DNA of 64,000 nucleotides from Enterococcus cecorum DSM 20682 = ATCC 43198 (GTDB lineage: Bacteria; Bacillota; Bacilli; Lactobacillales; Enterococcaceae). The notes below the pieces were generated by a model. That model did not search any database, was not told the DNA's origin, and was given only the letters and a program-made list of their open reading frames with translations. Both the position numbers and the translations under genes were made by a program. Shown here one piece after another: positions 6,903-16,791 of this stretch (positions are counted from its first letter, which is position 1; each line of letters begins with the position of its first letter). The stretch is from assembly GCF_000407565.1 (NCBI RefSeq), contig NZ_ASWI01000003.1, positions 807,501 through 871,500 on the forward strand. The letters are read 5' to 3'.

Positions 6903-9240
6903 ACAGAAAGAAACTGTTTCAAAGAAGAAAAAAGAACGGATTTTAGAAAATACACAGCCTTCAACACAAGCTTATTTTAAATATACGAGTCAATTTGAAA
7001 ATGGCGTTATGCACATTGTTGAAGATGAATATTCTAGGATGGTGAAGTTAGGAGAAATTAATTACGAAGTTGCAACAGAGGAAGACCAATTAATGACGGT
7101 AATGAGTTATGCAGAAGCATTAAATACCCTAGATAAAAACGGTCGGTATCAACTTTTTATCCATAACAAACCACTAGAGGATAATTTTTTTGAAGATACG
7201 TTCTTAGATTATCGTGGTGATTCCTTAGATACCTATCGAGAGGAAATCAATCAGATTATTCAAAATCAGTATGAAAAAGATGCAAAGAATTTTGTAGTGG
7301 AAAAGTATGCTATCTTTTCGACAAAGGCGAAGGATGTGGCAACAGCCAATCGTTCATTGAATACGACCATTAAAAATTTTCAAAATAGATTCGTCAATAA
7401 TGGCGTAGATTTACCTATGGAAACGTGTGACGGTATTCAAAGATTACGGGTAATGGCAAGTATATTACGTCCTAAACGATATTTTACAACGACTTATCAA
7501 GATATTGTTTTTTCAGGATTAACTAGCAAAGCTTTTATTGCGCCTAGCCATCTTCGGTTCCCAAGAAATAAACCGTACTTTTACTTGGGAGATAAATTTG
7601 CCAGTATTCTTTATATTCGTCAATACCCTAAATATTTAGAAGATCGGTTGATTAAAGAATTATGTCAGGCTGGTTATGAAATTATGATTAGTATCCATGC
7701 AAGACCTTATGATATGGTACAAGCAAAGAAAATGATTAAAACGAAACAAGTGTTGAATCGATTAGAAGTGGAAAAACAAATTAAACAAAATTTCAAAGAA
7801 GGGCTTCCTGAAGAATACATTTCAGGAGCTGCAGCTGAAATTAAACGGTCTGCGCAAGAATTAATGAAGGAAATTAAAGATAATGGACAAAAACTCTTTT
7901 CCGGTATTTTTTCGATGATCGTAATAGCTGATACAGAACAATCTTTGCTAGAGGCAGTACATGATTTAGAGGATGTTTGTCATACCTGGTCTGTAGAACC
8001 AGAAATCATTGAAGATAGGCAGGAAGAAGCTTTAAATACGATTTTACCTATTGGCAAACCTTATTTAGATGTCGAGATGAATTACATGAGAGACATGACT
8101 ACGGCAAACGTAGTGACTCAGATTCCATTTTCAAATGTGGAATTGCAATCTAAAGCTGGACAATTTTATGGTCGAAACCAGATGACCAATAATATGATTA
8201 CGATTAATCGTAAAAAAGATTTAATTACTCCGTCTGGTTTGATTTTGGGAACTTCAGGTTCTGGAAAGTCTATGGCAACGAAATGGGAAATGCTTAGCAC
8301 ATTTTTAAGATACCCTGAAGATCGAATGATTGTGGTCGATCCAGAGTCAGAGTATTTGGTTTTAGCTAGAGAGTTAGGAGCGCAAATTTTGGATATTTCT
8401 ACGGGGACGACACACCACTTAAACATTTTAGATTTACCCGATGAATCTTTGTTAGATCAAGAAGATAGAAGAGTAGATTTGATTAAAGAAAAAGCAAACC
8501 TACTTTCTAATTTATTTGAATCTTTATTAAAAGAATATACAGATGAAGAGGCTTCTATAATTGATAGAGTTACTAGAAAAACATATCAAATGTATCATGG
8601 GCAGATTCCAACCTTGGTCGATTGGTACCAAGTATTATCGAAAGAAACAGAATCAACTGCTAAGCATTTAGCTTTGAAAGTTGAACCGTATACGATTGGT
8701 TCGCAAGACATTTTTGCACATGCAACGAATGTAGATTTAAATTCAAGATTGGTTGTATTTAATATCAAGAAATTAGATGAACGTTTGAAGCCATTTGCTA
8801 TGAAAGTGATTTTAGACACCATTTGGAAACAAATCGTGGAATCACAAGGAAAACGCACTACTCGATTGTATTTTGATGAGTTACAGTTGAATTTTGATAC
8901 AGAATCCAATGCACAGTGGTTTATGGCATTGTGGAGTCGTGTACGAAAATATGGGGCGATTCCAACAGGCATTACGCAAAATGTTTCTACTTTACTTGAT
9001 AGCTCTGCTGGAAGAAAAATGATTAGTAATAGCGAATTTTTAATCTTGTTGAGACAGAAAATTGGGGATATTACACGCTTGCAAGAGGTCATTCATTTAA
9101 CGCCTAAACTTATTAAATATATTAATGATCGTGCACCACAAGGTACGGGACTTATATCAGCAGGTGGAATTACTGTACCATTCGAAAATCCGATTCCTAA
9201 AAACACGCAGCTGTTTATTATGATGAATACCGACGCATAA
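6856..9240 (+). CDS. prgJ: VirB4-family conjugation ATPase (PrgJ-like)
   Basis: The start is ATG 6856: GGAGG at 6841-6845 is too close to the ATG at 6847. The product has 794 residues. An N-terminal VirB4/CagE region is followed by the ATPase domain with Walker A GTSGSGKS at about 464 and Walker B LYFDEL at about 671, then TGITQN typical of VirB4 proteins. It should energise assembly or substrate movement in the membrane channel together with the VirB6-like and PrgI proteins. Confidence 0.9.
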   Translation: MNLFNKKMLAKPMISKQKETVSKKKKERILENTQPSTQAYFKYTSQFENGVMHIVEDEYSRMVKLGEINYEVATEEDQLMTVMSYAEALNTLDKNGRYQLFIHNKPLEDNFFEDTFLDYRGDSLDTYREEINQIIQNQYEKDAKNFVVEKYAIFSTKAKDVATANRSLNTTIKNFQNRFVNNGVDLPMETCDGIQRLRVMASILRPKRYFTTTYQDIVFSGLTSKAFIAPSHLRFPRNKPYFYLGDKFASILYIRQYPKYLEDRLIKELCQAGYEIMISIHARPYDMVQAKKMIKTKQVLNRLEVEKQIKQNFKEGLPEEYISGAAAEIKRSAQELMKEIKDNGQKLFSGIFSMIVIADTEQSLLEAVHDLEDVCHTWSVEPEIIEDRQEEALNTILPIGKPYLDVEMNYMRDMTTANVVTQIPFSNVELQSKAGQFYGRNQMTNNMITINRKKDLITPSGLILGTSGSGKSMATKWEMLSTFLRYPEDRMIVVDPESEYLVLARELGAQILDISTGTTHHLNILDLPDESLLDQEDRRVDLIKEKANLLSNLFESLLKEYTDEEASIIDRVTRKTYQMYHGQIPTLVDWYQVLSKETESTAKHLALKVEPYTIGSQDIFAHATNVDLNSRLVVFNIKKLDERLKPFAMKVILDTIWKQIVESQGKRTTRLYFDELQLNFDTESNAQWFMALWSRVRKYGAIPTGITQNVSTLLDSSAGRKMISNSEFLILLRQKIGDITRLQEVIHLTPKLIKYINDRAPQGTGLISAGGITVPFENPIPKNTQLFIMMNTDA

Positions 9241-9254
9241 AGGAGGAGTGGAGA

Positions 9255-11942
9255 ATGACTAAGCAACTAATGCGTAAAATGGTTTTTGTTCGGCAAAGTG
9301 AATCAAAATCACTGAAATATAGATTACACCAAAAAAATTCGTTGCAGCGTTCCTCCTTTCAACTCAATCATGGAAATCGTAAAGACTACGAGGTCAAAGC
9401 AAAACAAAGTATTCCTTCAACAGAAAATGCTTTTTCAAGTAGTTTACAATTTCAAAAACTTCAAATGAAACAGTCAGCGAAAAAGCAAAGAAAAATGGAT
9501 CGATTTAAGAAAAGCTATAAGGTTAAACAGGTTGCAAAAAAAGAGCTGTTCGATAGCAAACAACGATTATATCTGCGTAGAAAGCAGTTAAATCAAGTTT
9601 TAAGTTCAAAAAAACAAGCACCAACTGTTCTTTCCTATTATCGAACAAAAGAACAGTTGGCGGCTTATCAAGTGAAGTTATCGAAAAAACGTTTGAAAAC
9701 GGCTAAATTAAGAGATCCTATTCATCCGGTGAACATAGCTGTTTTTCAAGCAAAAAACAAAGTGCTTGATTCAATTTCACAAGACGATACGTTAAACGAA
9801 GCTGTTCATACCTATTATCAGGTAAAACGTCTGAAAAGAGAAATGAACCTGGTCTATCGAGTCGGTCATCAAAGCATTAGATTAGTAAGAAATCTAGCTA
9901 GTCATTCTTATGGTTTAAGTAATCGAATGTACAACATGATGAGAGGAAGAGGATTTGAACGAACGCCTGAAAGCATAAAGAAAGCGAGAAAGCTACATCA
10001 AAAGCAACGTTTGAAAAATTATCAGCAATTTATCAATCGATATGCACAAGCAAAAAAAGCAAAAAAAGCACAACAAGGTTTTTCTTTGATCAAGGACCTA
10101 TTTTCAGGTAAGAAGCAATTAGTAGATGTTGTTTTTACGTTAGCCACTCAACCCGCTACATGGATACTCTTTGTTTGTATGTTGGTGTTGCTATTCTTTT
10201 TTGGGTTGCTTATGAGTTCTTCTCGTCCAGTGATTGTGCAAGAAGAACGTGCGTTGACTGATTCTTGGAGTTATGTGACTGAAATCGATGCCAAACATAC
10301 AGATGAAAACAATCAATTCTTTACGAATATTGACGAAATCATGTTTTTTATGAATATTAAATTTGATGACTATGAATTATCTGAATCAAGAGTACCGTTA
10401 CAAACATATCGTCAATATTTAGATAAATTATGGTCTGATTTGAATGGCAGTGATCCTGATTATCGTTTGCATACGATGGATGATTTAATCAAAAAGAAAG
10501 AGTATGCTTTTTCTGAAGATGAAAAAGAGTTGTATGCATTATCTAAAGAATCTAGGTATGTAGGCTTAGAAGATTTATTAGAATTTCCCTATACTACCGA
10601 TCAGCTAACAATAAGTAGAAGATTTGGGTATGAGAAGGTATCAAATAAAGAAGAATTATTTGAAGGTGTTGAAGTGTCTACACCCTCTAAACAATATCTT
10701 GAAGCTCCTATTGATGGGGAGATGAAAACATTTGAAGATGGCATACAAATTACACAAACGAACACTTATCGACTGAAAATAAAGGGTCTAACAGAATTGT
10801 TTAGAAAATCAAAAATAAAAGTGGGAGAAAGAATAGGAAGAGTAAAGGAGAATACCATTCAGATATATTATGAAAAATATGACAATATTAAGAAAGAATG
10901 GTTTTATGTGAATCCAGCTTTCTATTTTCCAAAAGTAACTTATGTGCAACAAACCATATTAAGCAGTGATTTAGCTACACCTGGAGCAGATATTGCCAGT
11001 CGCGCCAAATATATCTTTAACTACTTTTCAAAATTAGGCTTTACCAAAGAAGGAATTGCGGCTATTTTAGGTAATTGGCAAATTGAATCAGGCATTAATC
11101 CAAAAAGTGCAGAAGGGGCTTTTCTCAATCCTCCAGTTGGTGCCACCGCCACTTCATGGGATGACGATAATTGGCTAAATATGAGTGGCATAGATATCTA
11201 TGGCAACAATACAGTGATTATCCACCGTGGACTTGGATTGGGACAGTTTACAGATACAAGTGATGGTTCCAATCGCAATACATTGATTCGGATGTACGCC
11301 AAAGAAAAGAATAAGAAATGGTACGATATGGACTTACAATTGGATTTTATTGCAAATGCTGACGCTCCTGCTTATCGTACTTATTTGAATCGAGTGGGAA
11401 AAAGTGAAGTAGCTAAAGATGTAGTCGCCTTAACAAAATACTTTTTAGATAAGTGGGAAGGAAATCCTAATAATAAGTTAGCGGACAGAATACAAGCGGC
11501 TAATTATTGGTTTAATTACTTCTCTAATCCAGTCAACCAAAGTAGTTATCGTTTACCTTTGACTGTAATTAATCTAAGCAGTCCTTTTGGTTGGCGTAAC
11601 TTTGGCGGTGTTTCTGAGTTTCATAGAGGATTAGATTTTGCGGCTAGCATGGGGACACCAATTTATGCGATTTCTGATGGTGTAGTATTGAAAGCTGAAT
11701 ATCATTATAGTTGGGGCAACTATGTACAAATTAAACATCCAGATGGACGTTCTAGCTTGTATGCTCACCAATCACAGATTTTAGTTCATGCTGGTCAAGA
11801 AGTACATCAGGGCGATAAGATAGGCTTAGTCGGTTCGACTGGAAATAGTACAGGTGCACATTTACACTTAGAAATTTCAAAATCAACCAGTTTAGCACAA
11901 AATGAATTAATTGATCCAGCAACTGTTTTAGGTCTGAAATAA
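9255..11942 (+). CDS. prgK: Bifunctional wall hydrolase of the T4SS (PrgK-like)
   Basis: An 895-residue VirB1-like protein. Residues 1-290 are very rich in Lys, Arg and Gln, one membrane helix lies at about 301-320 (WILFVCMLVLLFFF), and the rest is outside the cell. A lysozyme-like domain begins near 579 with the likely catalytic Glu in NWQIESG (about 611). A C-terminal M23 endopeptidase domain (775-895) has FHRGLDF and HLHLE metal-binding motifs. The pair would cut glycan strands and peptide cross-links to open the wall for the transfer channel. A good ribosome site (AGGAGG) precedes ATG 9255. Confidence 0.88.
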   Translation: MTKQLMRKMVFVRQSESKSLKYRLHQKNSLQRSSFQLNHGNRKDYEVKAKQSIPSTENAFSSSLQFQKLQMKQSAKKQRKMDRFKKSYKVKQVAKKELFDSKQRLYLRRKQLNQVLSSKKQAPTVLSYYRTKEQLAAYQVKLSKKRLKTAKLRDPIHPVNIAVFQAKNKVLDSISQDDTLNEAVHTYYQVKRLKREMNLVYRVGHQSIRLVRNLASHSYGLSNRMYNMMRGRGFERTPESIKKARKLHQKQRLKNYQQFINRYAQAKKAKKAQQGFSLIKDLFSGKKQLVDVVFTLATQPATWILFVCMLVLLFFFGLLMSSSRPVIVQEERALTDSWSYVTEIDAKHTDENNQFFTNIDEIMFFMNIKFDDYELSESRVPLQTYRQYLDKLWSDLNGSDPDYRLHTMDDLIKKKEYAFSEDEKELYALSKESRYVGLEDLLEFPYTTDQLTISRRFGYEKVSNKEELFEGVEVSTPSKQYLEAPIDGEMKTFEDGIQITQTNTYRLKIKGLTELFRKSKIKVGERIGRVKENTIQIYYEKYDNIKKEWFYVNPAFYFPKVTYVQQTILSSDLATPGADIASRAKYIFNYFSKLGFTKEGIAAILGNWQIESGINPKSAEGAFLNPPVGATATSWDDDNWLNMSGIDIYGNNTVIIHRGLGLGQFTDTSDGSNRNTLIRMYAKEKNKKWYDMDLQLDFIANADAPAYRTYLNRVGKSEVAKDVVALTKYFLDKWEGNPNNKLADRIQAANYWFNYFSNPVNQSSYRLPLTVINLSSPFGWRNFGGVSEFHRGLDFAASMGTPIYAISDGVVLKAEYHYSWGNYVQIKHPDGRSSLYAHQSQILVHAGQEVHQGDKIGLVGSTGNSTGAHLHLEISKSTSLAQNELIDPATVLGLK

Positions 11943-11989
11943 GAGAGGAGGAAACGCAGGAAGAAAATACTTCTTTTTGCTAAAGCTTA

Positions 11990-12811
11990 ATGAAGGATGA
12001 AAGAAAAATTAAATGCATAAAGAAAATATTATTGATTGTAGGAATACTTTTTGGTCTCGTTTTTACTTTTCTGATTGGAAGTAGTACGGGATATTATCGT
12101 GGTGTAAAGAAAATGACCTCTACTCACACTAAAACGACAAATAAAAAGGAAAAAGATGTTTTATTGACACAATCTGAAGTTCAAAAGTTTTTAATTGCTT
12201 ATTATACAAAAGAAGATTTAGGAGAGAATCAAAATCGTTATAAACCATTTATGACAGATTCTCTCTATCAATCAACCAAGGAGGAAGAGCAATTACCGAT
12301 TCAACAGGCGTACAAAGGCTATGTGGTCAATCAGGTTTTTCAGAAAGCAACCATTTATATTGACCAGAAAAATCATACTGCAGTTTGTTTGGTTAGTTTT
12401 AAAAATACACAGCGAGTGAAGAAAGGTTCTGATGAAAGAGCCATTAAAAATCAATCTAATCAGCAAAATATAAAGCTTACGTATCAATTAATCGATGGTC
12501 GTTACAAAGTGAATCAAATGAAGCCCATTGTAATAGATGAGAACATTACAGAATTGGATAAAAATAGCTATCCTAGCGATAGAATCCAATTGCCTACACA
12601 ATTAATGGAAAATAGTGCGTCAGAAGCCGCTGAAACCTCAAGTTCAGATACAAAGCAAGAGGAATCATCGAATCAAGTCACAGAATCAAAATCAGCAGAA
12701 TCTGATAAAACAGAAACTTCTACTCCTGAAAAATCGACTAATGAAGAAAATCAAAAATCAGAAGAACCAAAGAATAAGGATATGCAAGCAATTATTGATA
12801 GCAGTAAGTAG
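11990..12811 (+). CDS. VirB8-like membrane protein (PrgL-like)
   Basis: A 273-residue protein with a short basic N-terminus and one membrane helix (about 11-30). An extracellular domain of about 45-200 is preceded by a Lys/Thr linker and starts LLTQSEVQKFLIAYY. The tail (205-270) is Ser/Glu/Lys-rich and low in complexity. Position after PrgK and topology match PrgL, a VirB8-like scaffold. The strong ribosome-like sequence at 11945 is about 40 bp upstream of the ATG, so the start site is less certain than for its neighbours. Confidence 0.6.
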   Translation: MKDERKIKCIKKILLIVGILFGLVFTFLIGSSTGYYRGVKKMTSTHTKTTNKKEKDVLLTQSEVQKFLIAYYTKEDLGENQNRYKPFMTDSLYQSTKEEEQLPIQQAYKGYVVNQVFQKATIYIDQKNHTAVCLVSFKNTQRVKKGSDERAIKNQSNQQNIKLTYQLIDGRYKVNQMKPIVIDENITELDKNSYPSDRIQLPTQLMENSASEAAETSSSDTKQEESSNQVTESKSAESDKTETSTPEKSTNEENQKSEEPKNKDMQAIIDSSK

Positions 12812-12822
12812 GAGGTGTTCAG

Positions 12823-13116
12823 ATGAATAAAATGGAAAAACTAGAAAATAAACGAAAAAAGTTACTGAGTGATATCGAACGTTCGGAGTCTATCATTGAA
12901 AAAGAAAGTGAGAAGCTATCCGCCTTGAAGGAAAAACTAGAAGTAACTGAATATGAAATTACGGCTGCTTTGATGGTAGAAAATGATTTAAATCTGGATC
13001 AGCTGAAAGAATTGTTACAAATGGATGGAGTGAAGGAGTTATTGACACCAACTTCACAAAATACGAATAGTTATTCAGAAGTACAGGAGCAGTCTTTAGC
13101 AGAGGAGGGAGTTTAG
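12823..13116 (+). CDS. DUF4315-like small coiled-coil protein
   Basis: A 97-residue protein starting at ATG 12823 after GGAGG. Residues 3-55 are a heptad-type coiled coil (KLENKRKKLLSDIERSES), followed by the short motif ITAALMVENDLNLDQLKELL that resembles DUF4315 proteins found in Gram-positive conjugative elements. It is in the slot of PrgM/PcfA in pCF10. Function unknown. Confidence 0.5.
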   Translation: MNKMEKLENKRKKLLSDIERSESIIEKESEKLSALKEKLEVTEYEITAALMVENDLNLDQLKELLQMDGVKELLTPTSQNTNSYSEVQEQSLAEEGV

Positions 13117-14385
13117 ATGTTCTTTTTTAAAAAGCCAGAAGAAAAATTTGAATTTCTTTTTGTCAAGGGAATCATGTTAGATGAAATTAGTAGCACATTG
13201 GATTTTATCAATTTTATAGATAGTGAAAATGCAAGATTAGAATCGCTTGGACAAACGGGAAGCATGGTTGCGATTAAATATCTTGAAAAACGGAATAAGA
13301 AAAAAATGATTTATGCGCAACGCATTCATTTACCTGTGGCATCAGAAGTAGATATGGATGAATTTCTCAATAATTTCTACAGTATGAAGCCGATTGCCTT
13401 TGATGAGTCTATTTTGACTATACCTCCAGTAACAGAAGAAAGTGAAACAACACAAAAAGAAATATTAGAAGCTACTAAAGAAGATAGTGTAAGTTTAAGC
13501 AGCAAAGAAGCAATTACTTCTATTGACCTATCAAAAGTTATCGAGAAAAATGTTTATTCTCCGCATGATGCTATGCAGAAAGAAATTGAGCGTCAACGTG
13601 CAGAAATTGAGGAATTAAAACAATTACTACTCAAGCAACAATCTGAAACGGTGGTAGAAGATTCTACAAGTAGAAAAGTAGAAGTGCAAGTTGCAGAAGA
13701 AAGTGAAACAACGCAAAAAAAAGTATTAGATGAAGCTACTAAAGAAGATAGTGTGAGTTTAAGTAGCAAAGAGCCTTCTACTGCAATCGACCTATCCAAT
13801 GAAATGATGATGGATACAGATGTGGAAGAAGTTTTGGACTTAGTGAAATCGAGTTACCAGGAAAAAGTGCAAAATTATCTGGAAGAAGAACGCCAGAAAA
13901 TTTTAGTGGAAATTAAAGAGCTAGACCAGCGTGATAAGATTGAAGCACAAGTAAGCGAAAAGTTAAATAAGCAAAAGAACATTGACTTGAAAGTTATGCA
14001 AAAAGAATTAGCTGCTGATTTTGAAAAACAAATGGAAGAAGAAAATCGACGTCATCAAGAGGCGTTGAAACAACTTGAATTGACGCATAAAAAGACACAA
14101 GCTGCAAAAGAAGTGGAAATTGAAGAAGCGTACAGAGATAAAATCACTCAAACGATTCAAAAAGAATATGAGACACAAACTATTCAGCTGGAACGTATTT
14201 TACAAGGAAAAGCGGAGGAATTGCAATTAAGACAAAAAGAAATGAATAAGGGATTGAAAGCCGATTTTGAAAAGATTTTACAAACCTTTAATCAAGGGCA
14301 TGAAAGCGTCATTCAGTTGGTAGAAGCACAGAAGAAAGAAAAGAATATCCTTTCCTTTCCCGAAAAAGTAAGGAAAAAAGCGTAA
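13117..14385 (+). CDS. Large coiled-coil protein of the transfer operon, with internal duplication
   Basis: A 422-residue soluble protein. Residues 1-95 form a folded N-terminal domain beginning MFFFKKPEEKFEFLFVKG. A roughly 32-residue segment (TEESETTQK...SLSSKE...IDLS) occurs twice, at about 106-140 and 192-226. Residues 240-400 are a long Glu/Lys/Gln coiled coil. Between the duplicates lies one GTAGAANNTTCTAC repeat, read as VVEDSTSRKVE. Its place between PrgL and PcfB suggests a T4SS accessory factor. No enzyme motif is visible. Confidence 0.5.
   Translation: MFFFKKPEEKFEFLFVKGIMLDEISSTLDFINFIDSENARLESLGQTGSMVAIKYLEKRNKKKMIYAQRIHLPVASEVDMDEFLNNFYSMKPIAFDESILTIPPVTEESETTQKEILEATKEDSVSLSSKEAITSIDLSKVIEKNVYSPHDAMQKEIERQRAEIEELKQLLLKQQSETVVEDSTSRKVEVQVAEESETTQKKVLDEATKEDSVSLSSKEPSTAIDLSNEMMMDTDVEEVLDLVKSSYQEKVQNYLEEERQKILVEIKELDQRDKIEAQVSEKLNKQKNIDLKVMQKELAADFEKQMEEENRRHQEALKQLELTHKKTQAAKEVEIEEAYRDKITQTIQKEYETQTIQLERILQGKAEELQLRQKEMNKGLKADFEKILQTFNQGHESVIQLVEAQKKEKNILSFPEKVRKKA
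13431..13793 (+). repeat. Internal direct duplication within the coiled-coil gene
   Basis: About 95-103 bp at 13431-13530 recur at 13691-13793 with scattered changes, keeping the reading frame. The copies flank the coiled segment and the GTAGAA repeat at 13654. Confidence 0.7.
13654..13683 (+). repeat. GTAGAANNTTCTAC repeat, copy 1 (inside CDS)
   Basis: Dyad GTAGAA-GA-TTCTAC is followed by the direct units AAGTAGAAAAGTAGAA. It is read in frame as VEDSTSRKVE. Confidence 0.75.
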
Positions 14386-14414
14386 GAGATCGATTTGTTT
14401 CGGTCTCTTTTTTT
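14384..14414 (+). terminator. Terminator after coiled-coil gene
   Basis: AGAGATCGA pairs with TCGGTCTCT (one mismatch) with a 6-nt loop and a run of seven T. PcfB starts 19 bp later, so partial read-through is expected. Confidence 0.75.
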
Positions 14415-14432
14415 GAAAGTAGGTGACTTTGT

Positions 14433-14924
14433 ATGGAACAAAAGGATATCGTACACAAAATCTTTAATCCAGGTGTACTAACGCTAGAACGCTTGCTTTA
14501 TGCAGCAACCATTCTGACAGGTGAAACCATGTCTGATTGGATGGCAAAAAGACAAACTTTAACAGGTGAAACGCAACTGTATCAATTACTAAATAGCAAA
14601 GACGCAACAACCTCAGTATCTTTAGATTTAAAAAGAGAAGTGGATTTAAATAAATTAAAGGCCTATCTAAAAGAGCAGGGTTTACCTTTTTCTTTCCAAA
14701 AAACTGAAACTGGCGTCAATCTTTTCTTTAAAGTACAAAATGAAGCACTTGCCAAAAATGCATTGAATCGTTTCTATCAAGCGGCTATTTCTAATGCAAA
14801 AGAATTTTCAAAGACGATATTGAAGCGTCCTGAACAAATGAGCTTTGAAGAACGTGTGAAATACGCACAACAAAAGACGTATCAAGGCGTGATTCAAGGC
14901 GTTCAAAAAACGAAGGGAAAATGA
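14433..14924 (+). CDS. pcfB: PcfB-like protein (DUF3801)
   Basis: A 163-residue protein with the DUF3801 pattern: an N-terminal helix ending in TLERLLYAATILTGETM, a two-layer segment with LKAYLKEQGLPFSF, and a C-terminal basic helix. Its last four bases overlap the start of the coupling-protein gene (ATGA), as pcfB precedes pcfC in pCF10. It probably helps the coupling protein recruit substrate. Confidence 0.75.
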   Translation: MEQKDIVHKIFNPGVLTLERLLYAATILTGETMSDWMAKRQTLTGETQLYQLLNSKDATTSVSLDLKREVDLNKLKAYLKEQGLPFSFQKTETGVNLFFKVQNEALAKNALNRFYQAAISNAKEFSKTILKRPEQMSFEERVKYAQQKTYQGVIQGVQKTKGK

Positions 14925-16720
14925 CTATGCAAATTTATAAAAAAGAATTTAAACCTTATCTAGTCTTATCTATATGTATCGCCTTACTATTTGCAGCTAC
15001 AGGAAATTTTTGGTCACATTTACCAGGAGATTCTTTTTATGAACAAGTAAATTTTTTCTTTGCGGAATCAATGTTGGACTATATGCTAGTAAATAATCAT
15101 TGGCTGACACTTTTTTATCCTAGTTTATTAGGTTTATATTTGTCGTTTATTGGCTTAGGCATAGGCTTGCTTTTTTATACGTATAACAATGATTCTAGGT
15201 ATTATCGACCAAATGAAGAATATGGATCTGCGAGATTTGCGAAAAAAGAAGAGATGGCAAGATATGCAGATGAGATTCCAGAATATAATACAATTCTTTC
15301 TAAGGTTGCTAGGATGGGCTTGTTTAATGATCGTATTACTAGAGCTTTTCAACGAAATAAAAATCTTATGATTATTGGTGACCCTGGTTCAGGAAAAACT
15401 TTCAATGTGTTAAAACCTAATATCTTACAAACCAATGCCAGTTTTCTCATTACCGATCCTAAAGGATTATTAATTAGAGAATGTGGCGCTTTTTTAGAAA
15501 AAATGGGCTATAAGATTAAAGTCTTTGATTTGAATACACTGTTAAATAGTGACCATTTCAACGTATTCAAATACATCAAAACAGAATTAGATATTGATAA
15601 AGTGTTGGAATGGATTACTGAGGGTACAAAGAAAACGGATAACCAGGGGGAAGATTTTTGGATTAAAGCAGAAGGACTGCTCATTCGTAGTTTTTTAGCG
15701 TTTTTGTGGATAGATGGTCAAGATAACGATTATTTACCACATATTGGTATGGTGGCAGATATGTTGCGGTTTGTTAAACGCAGAGAAAAGAATAAACCTA
15801 GTCCAGTAGAAGAATGGTTTGAAGAACAAAATGAGCGTCATCCAAACAATTATGCTTATCGTCAATGGACACTGTTTAATGATTTGTATGAAGCAGAAAC
15901 ACGAGCTAGTGTATTAGGAATCGCGGCTGCTCGATATTCTGTCTTTGACCATTCGCAAGTGGTTGAGTTAGTCAGAAATGATACCATGGATATTGAAAGT
16001 TGGGATGAAGAAAAGACGGCAATTTTTGTTACGATTCCTGAAACAACGGATTCTTACAATTTCCTAGCAGCTATTTTTATCTCAACAGCAATGGAAGTAT
16101 TGAGAGATAAAGTAGATAAAGTTTTGACAGGTGAAATAGCGTATCGTCAACTTTTACACTTCAGATTTTGGATTGATGAGTTTGCCAACATTGGACGTAT
16201 TCCTAATATTGATAAAGCATTAGCTTCATTTAGAAGTCGGAATATGTCAATTGCCATATTTCTTCAGGCGTTAGATCAGCTAAAAACAATGTATAAATAT
16301 GGTTGGGCTAGTATGGCTAACTTATGCGCTACAGTCATATTTTTAGGCGGAGATGAGGAAGCAACTGTTAAATATCTTTCAGAACGTATTGGCTCGCAAA
16401 CGATTGGGACTAGAAAATATTCTCACAATAAAGGTAGGCAAGGTGGCGGTTCAGAAAATAGGGATTATACTGGTCGAAAACTACTTTTTCCAGATGAGAT
16501 TGGTAGATTAAATGGTGACGAGTGTCTGGTATTTATTACCAAAGAATTTGTCTTTAAAGATGAAAAATACCCCGTGTTCGACCATCCAAATGCCCAATAT
16601 TTAGCCAATAAACCAACAGATGAGAACTGGTATCGCTACAAACGCTATAAAGATGATGTAGAGGAATTTTTAGACAAAGCGGTGATGGTGGATCACGGAG
16701 AAATTCCAGAAACAATTTAA
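14921..16720 (+). CDS. pcfC: VirD4/TraG-family type IV coupling protein (PcfC-like)
   Basis: A 599-residue protein with two N-terminal membrane helices (about 12-30 and 64-90). The cytoplasmic ATPase has Walker A GDPGSGKT at about 152 and Walker B FWIDEFAN at about 416, followed by LQALDQL typical of TraG. It should bind the relaxase-DNA complex and pass it to the VirB channel. It overlaps PcfB by four bases. A GTAGAA repeat array begins immediately after the stop codon. Confidence 0.9.
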   Translation: MTMQIYKKEFKPYLVLSICIALLFAATGNFWSHLPGDSFYEQVNFFFAESMLDYMLVNNHWLTLFYPSLLGLYLSFIGLGIGLLFYTYNNDSRYYRPNEEYGSARFAKKEEMARYADEIPEYNTILSKVARMGLFNDRITRAFQRNKNLMIIGDPGSGKTFNVLKPNILQTNASFLITDPKGLLIRECGAFLEKMGYKIKVFDLNTLLNSDHFNVFKYIKTELDIDKVLEWITEGTKKTDNQGEDFWIKAEGLLIRSFLAFLWIDGQDNDYLPHIGMVADMLRFVKRREKNKPSPVEEWFEEQNERHPNNYAYRQWTLFNDLYEAETRASVLGIAAARYSVFDHSQVVELVRNDTMDIESWDEEKTAIFVTIPETTDSYNFLAAIFISTAMEVLRDKVDKVLTGEIAYRQLLHFRFWIDEFANIGRIPNIDKALASFRSRNMSIAIFLQALDQLKTMYKYGWASMANLCATVIFLGGDEEATVKYLSERIGSQTIGTRKYSHNKGRQGGGSENRDYTGRKLLFPDEIGRLNGDECLVFITKEFVFKDEKYPVFDHPNAQYLANKPTDENWYRYKRYKDDVEEFLDKAVMVDHGEIPETI

Positions 16721-16769
16721 AAGTAGAAAAGTAGAAAATTCCACAAGTAGAAAAGTAGAAGTTTCTACT
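16721..16769 (+). repeat. GTAGAANNTTCTAC repeat, copies 2-3 (intergenic)
   Basis: Two dyads (GTAGAA-AA-TTCCAC at 16731 and GTAGAA-GT-TTCTAC at 16757) are embedded in AAGTAGAAAA direct units. They lie between the coupling protein and the 264-residue gene, close to the latter's ribosome site. Confidence 0.75.
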
Positions 16770-16791
16770 AACGAAGAAAGAAGGGAAGAAT

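Noticed and set aside
8595-9092. 165-codon minus-strand ORF within the VirB4 gene
   Set aside because: It lies wholly inside a clear VirB4 frame containing the Walker B region and has no start signals.
12615-12830. Plus-strand ORF inside the PrgL tail
   Set aside because: It is an alternative frame of a Ser/Glu/Lys-rich low-complexity region, producing Gln/Lys-rich nonsense.
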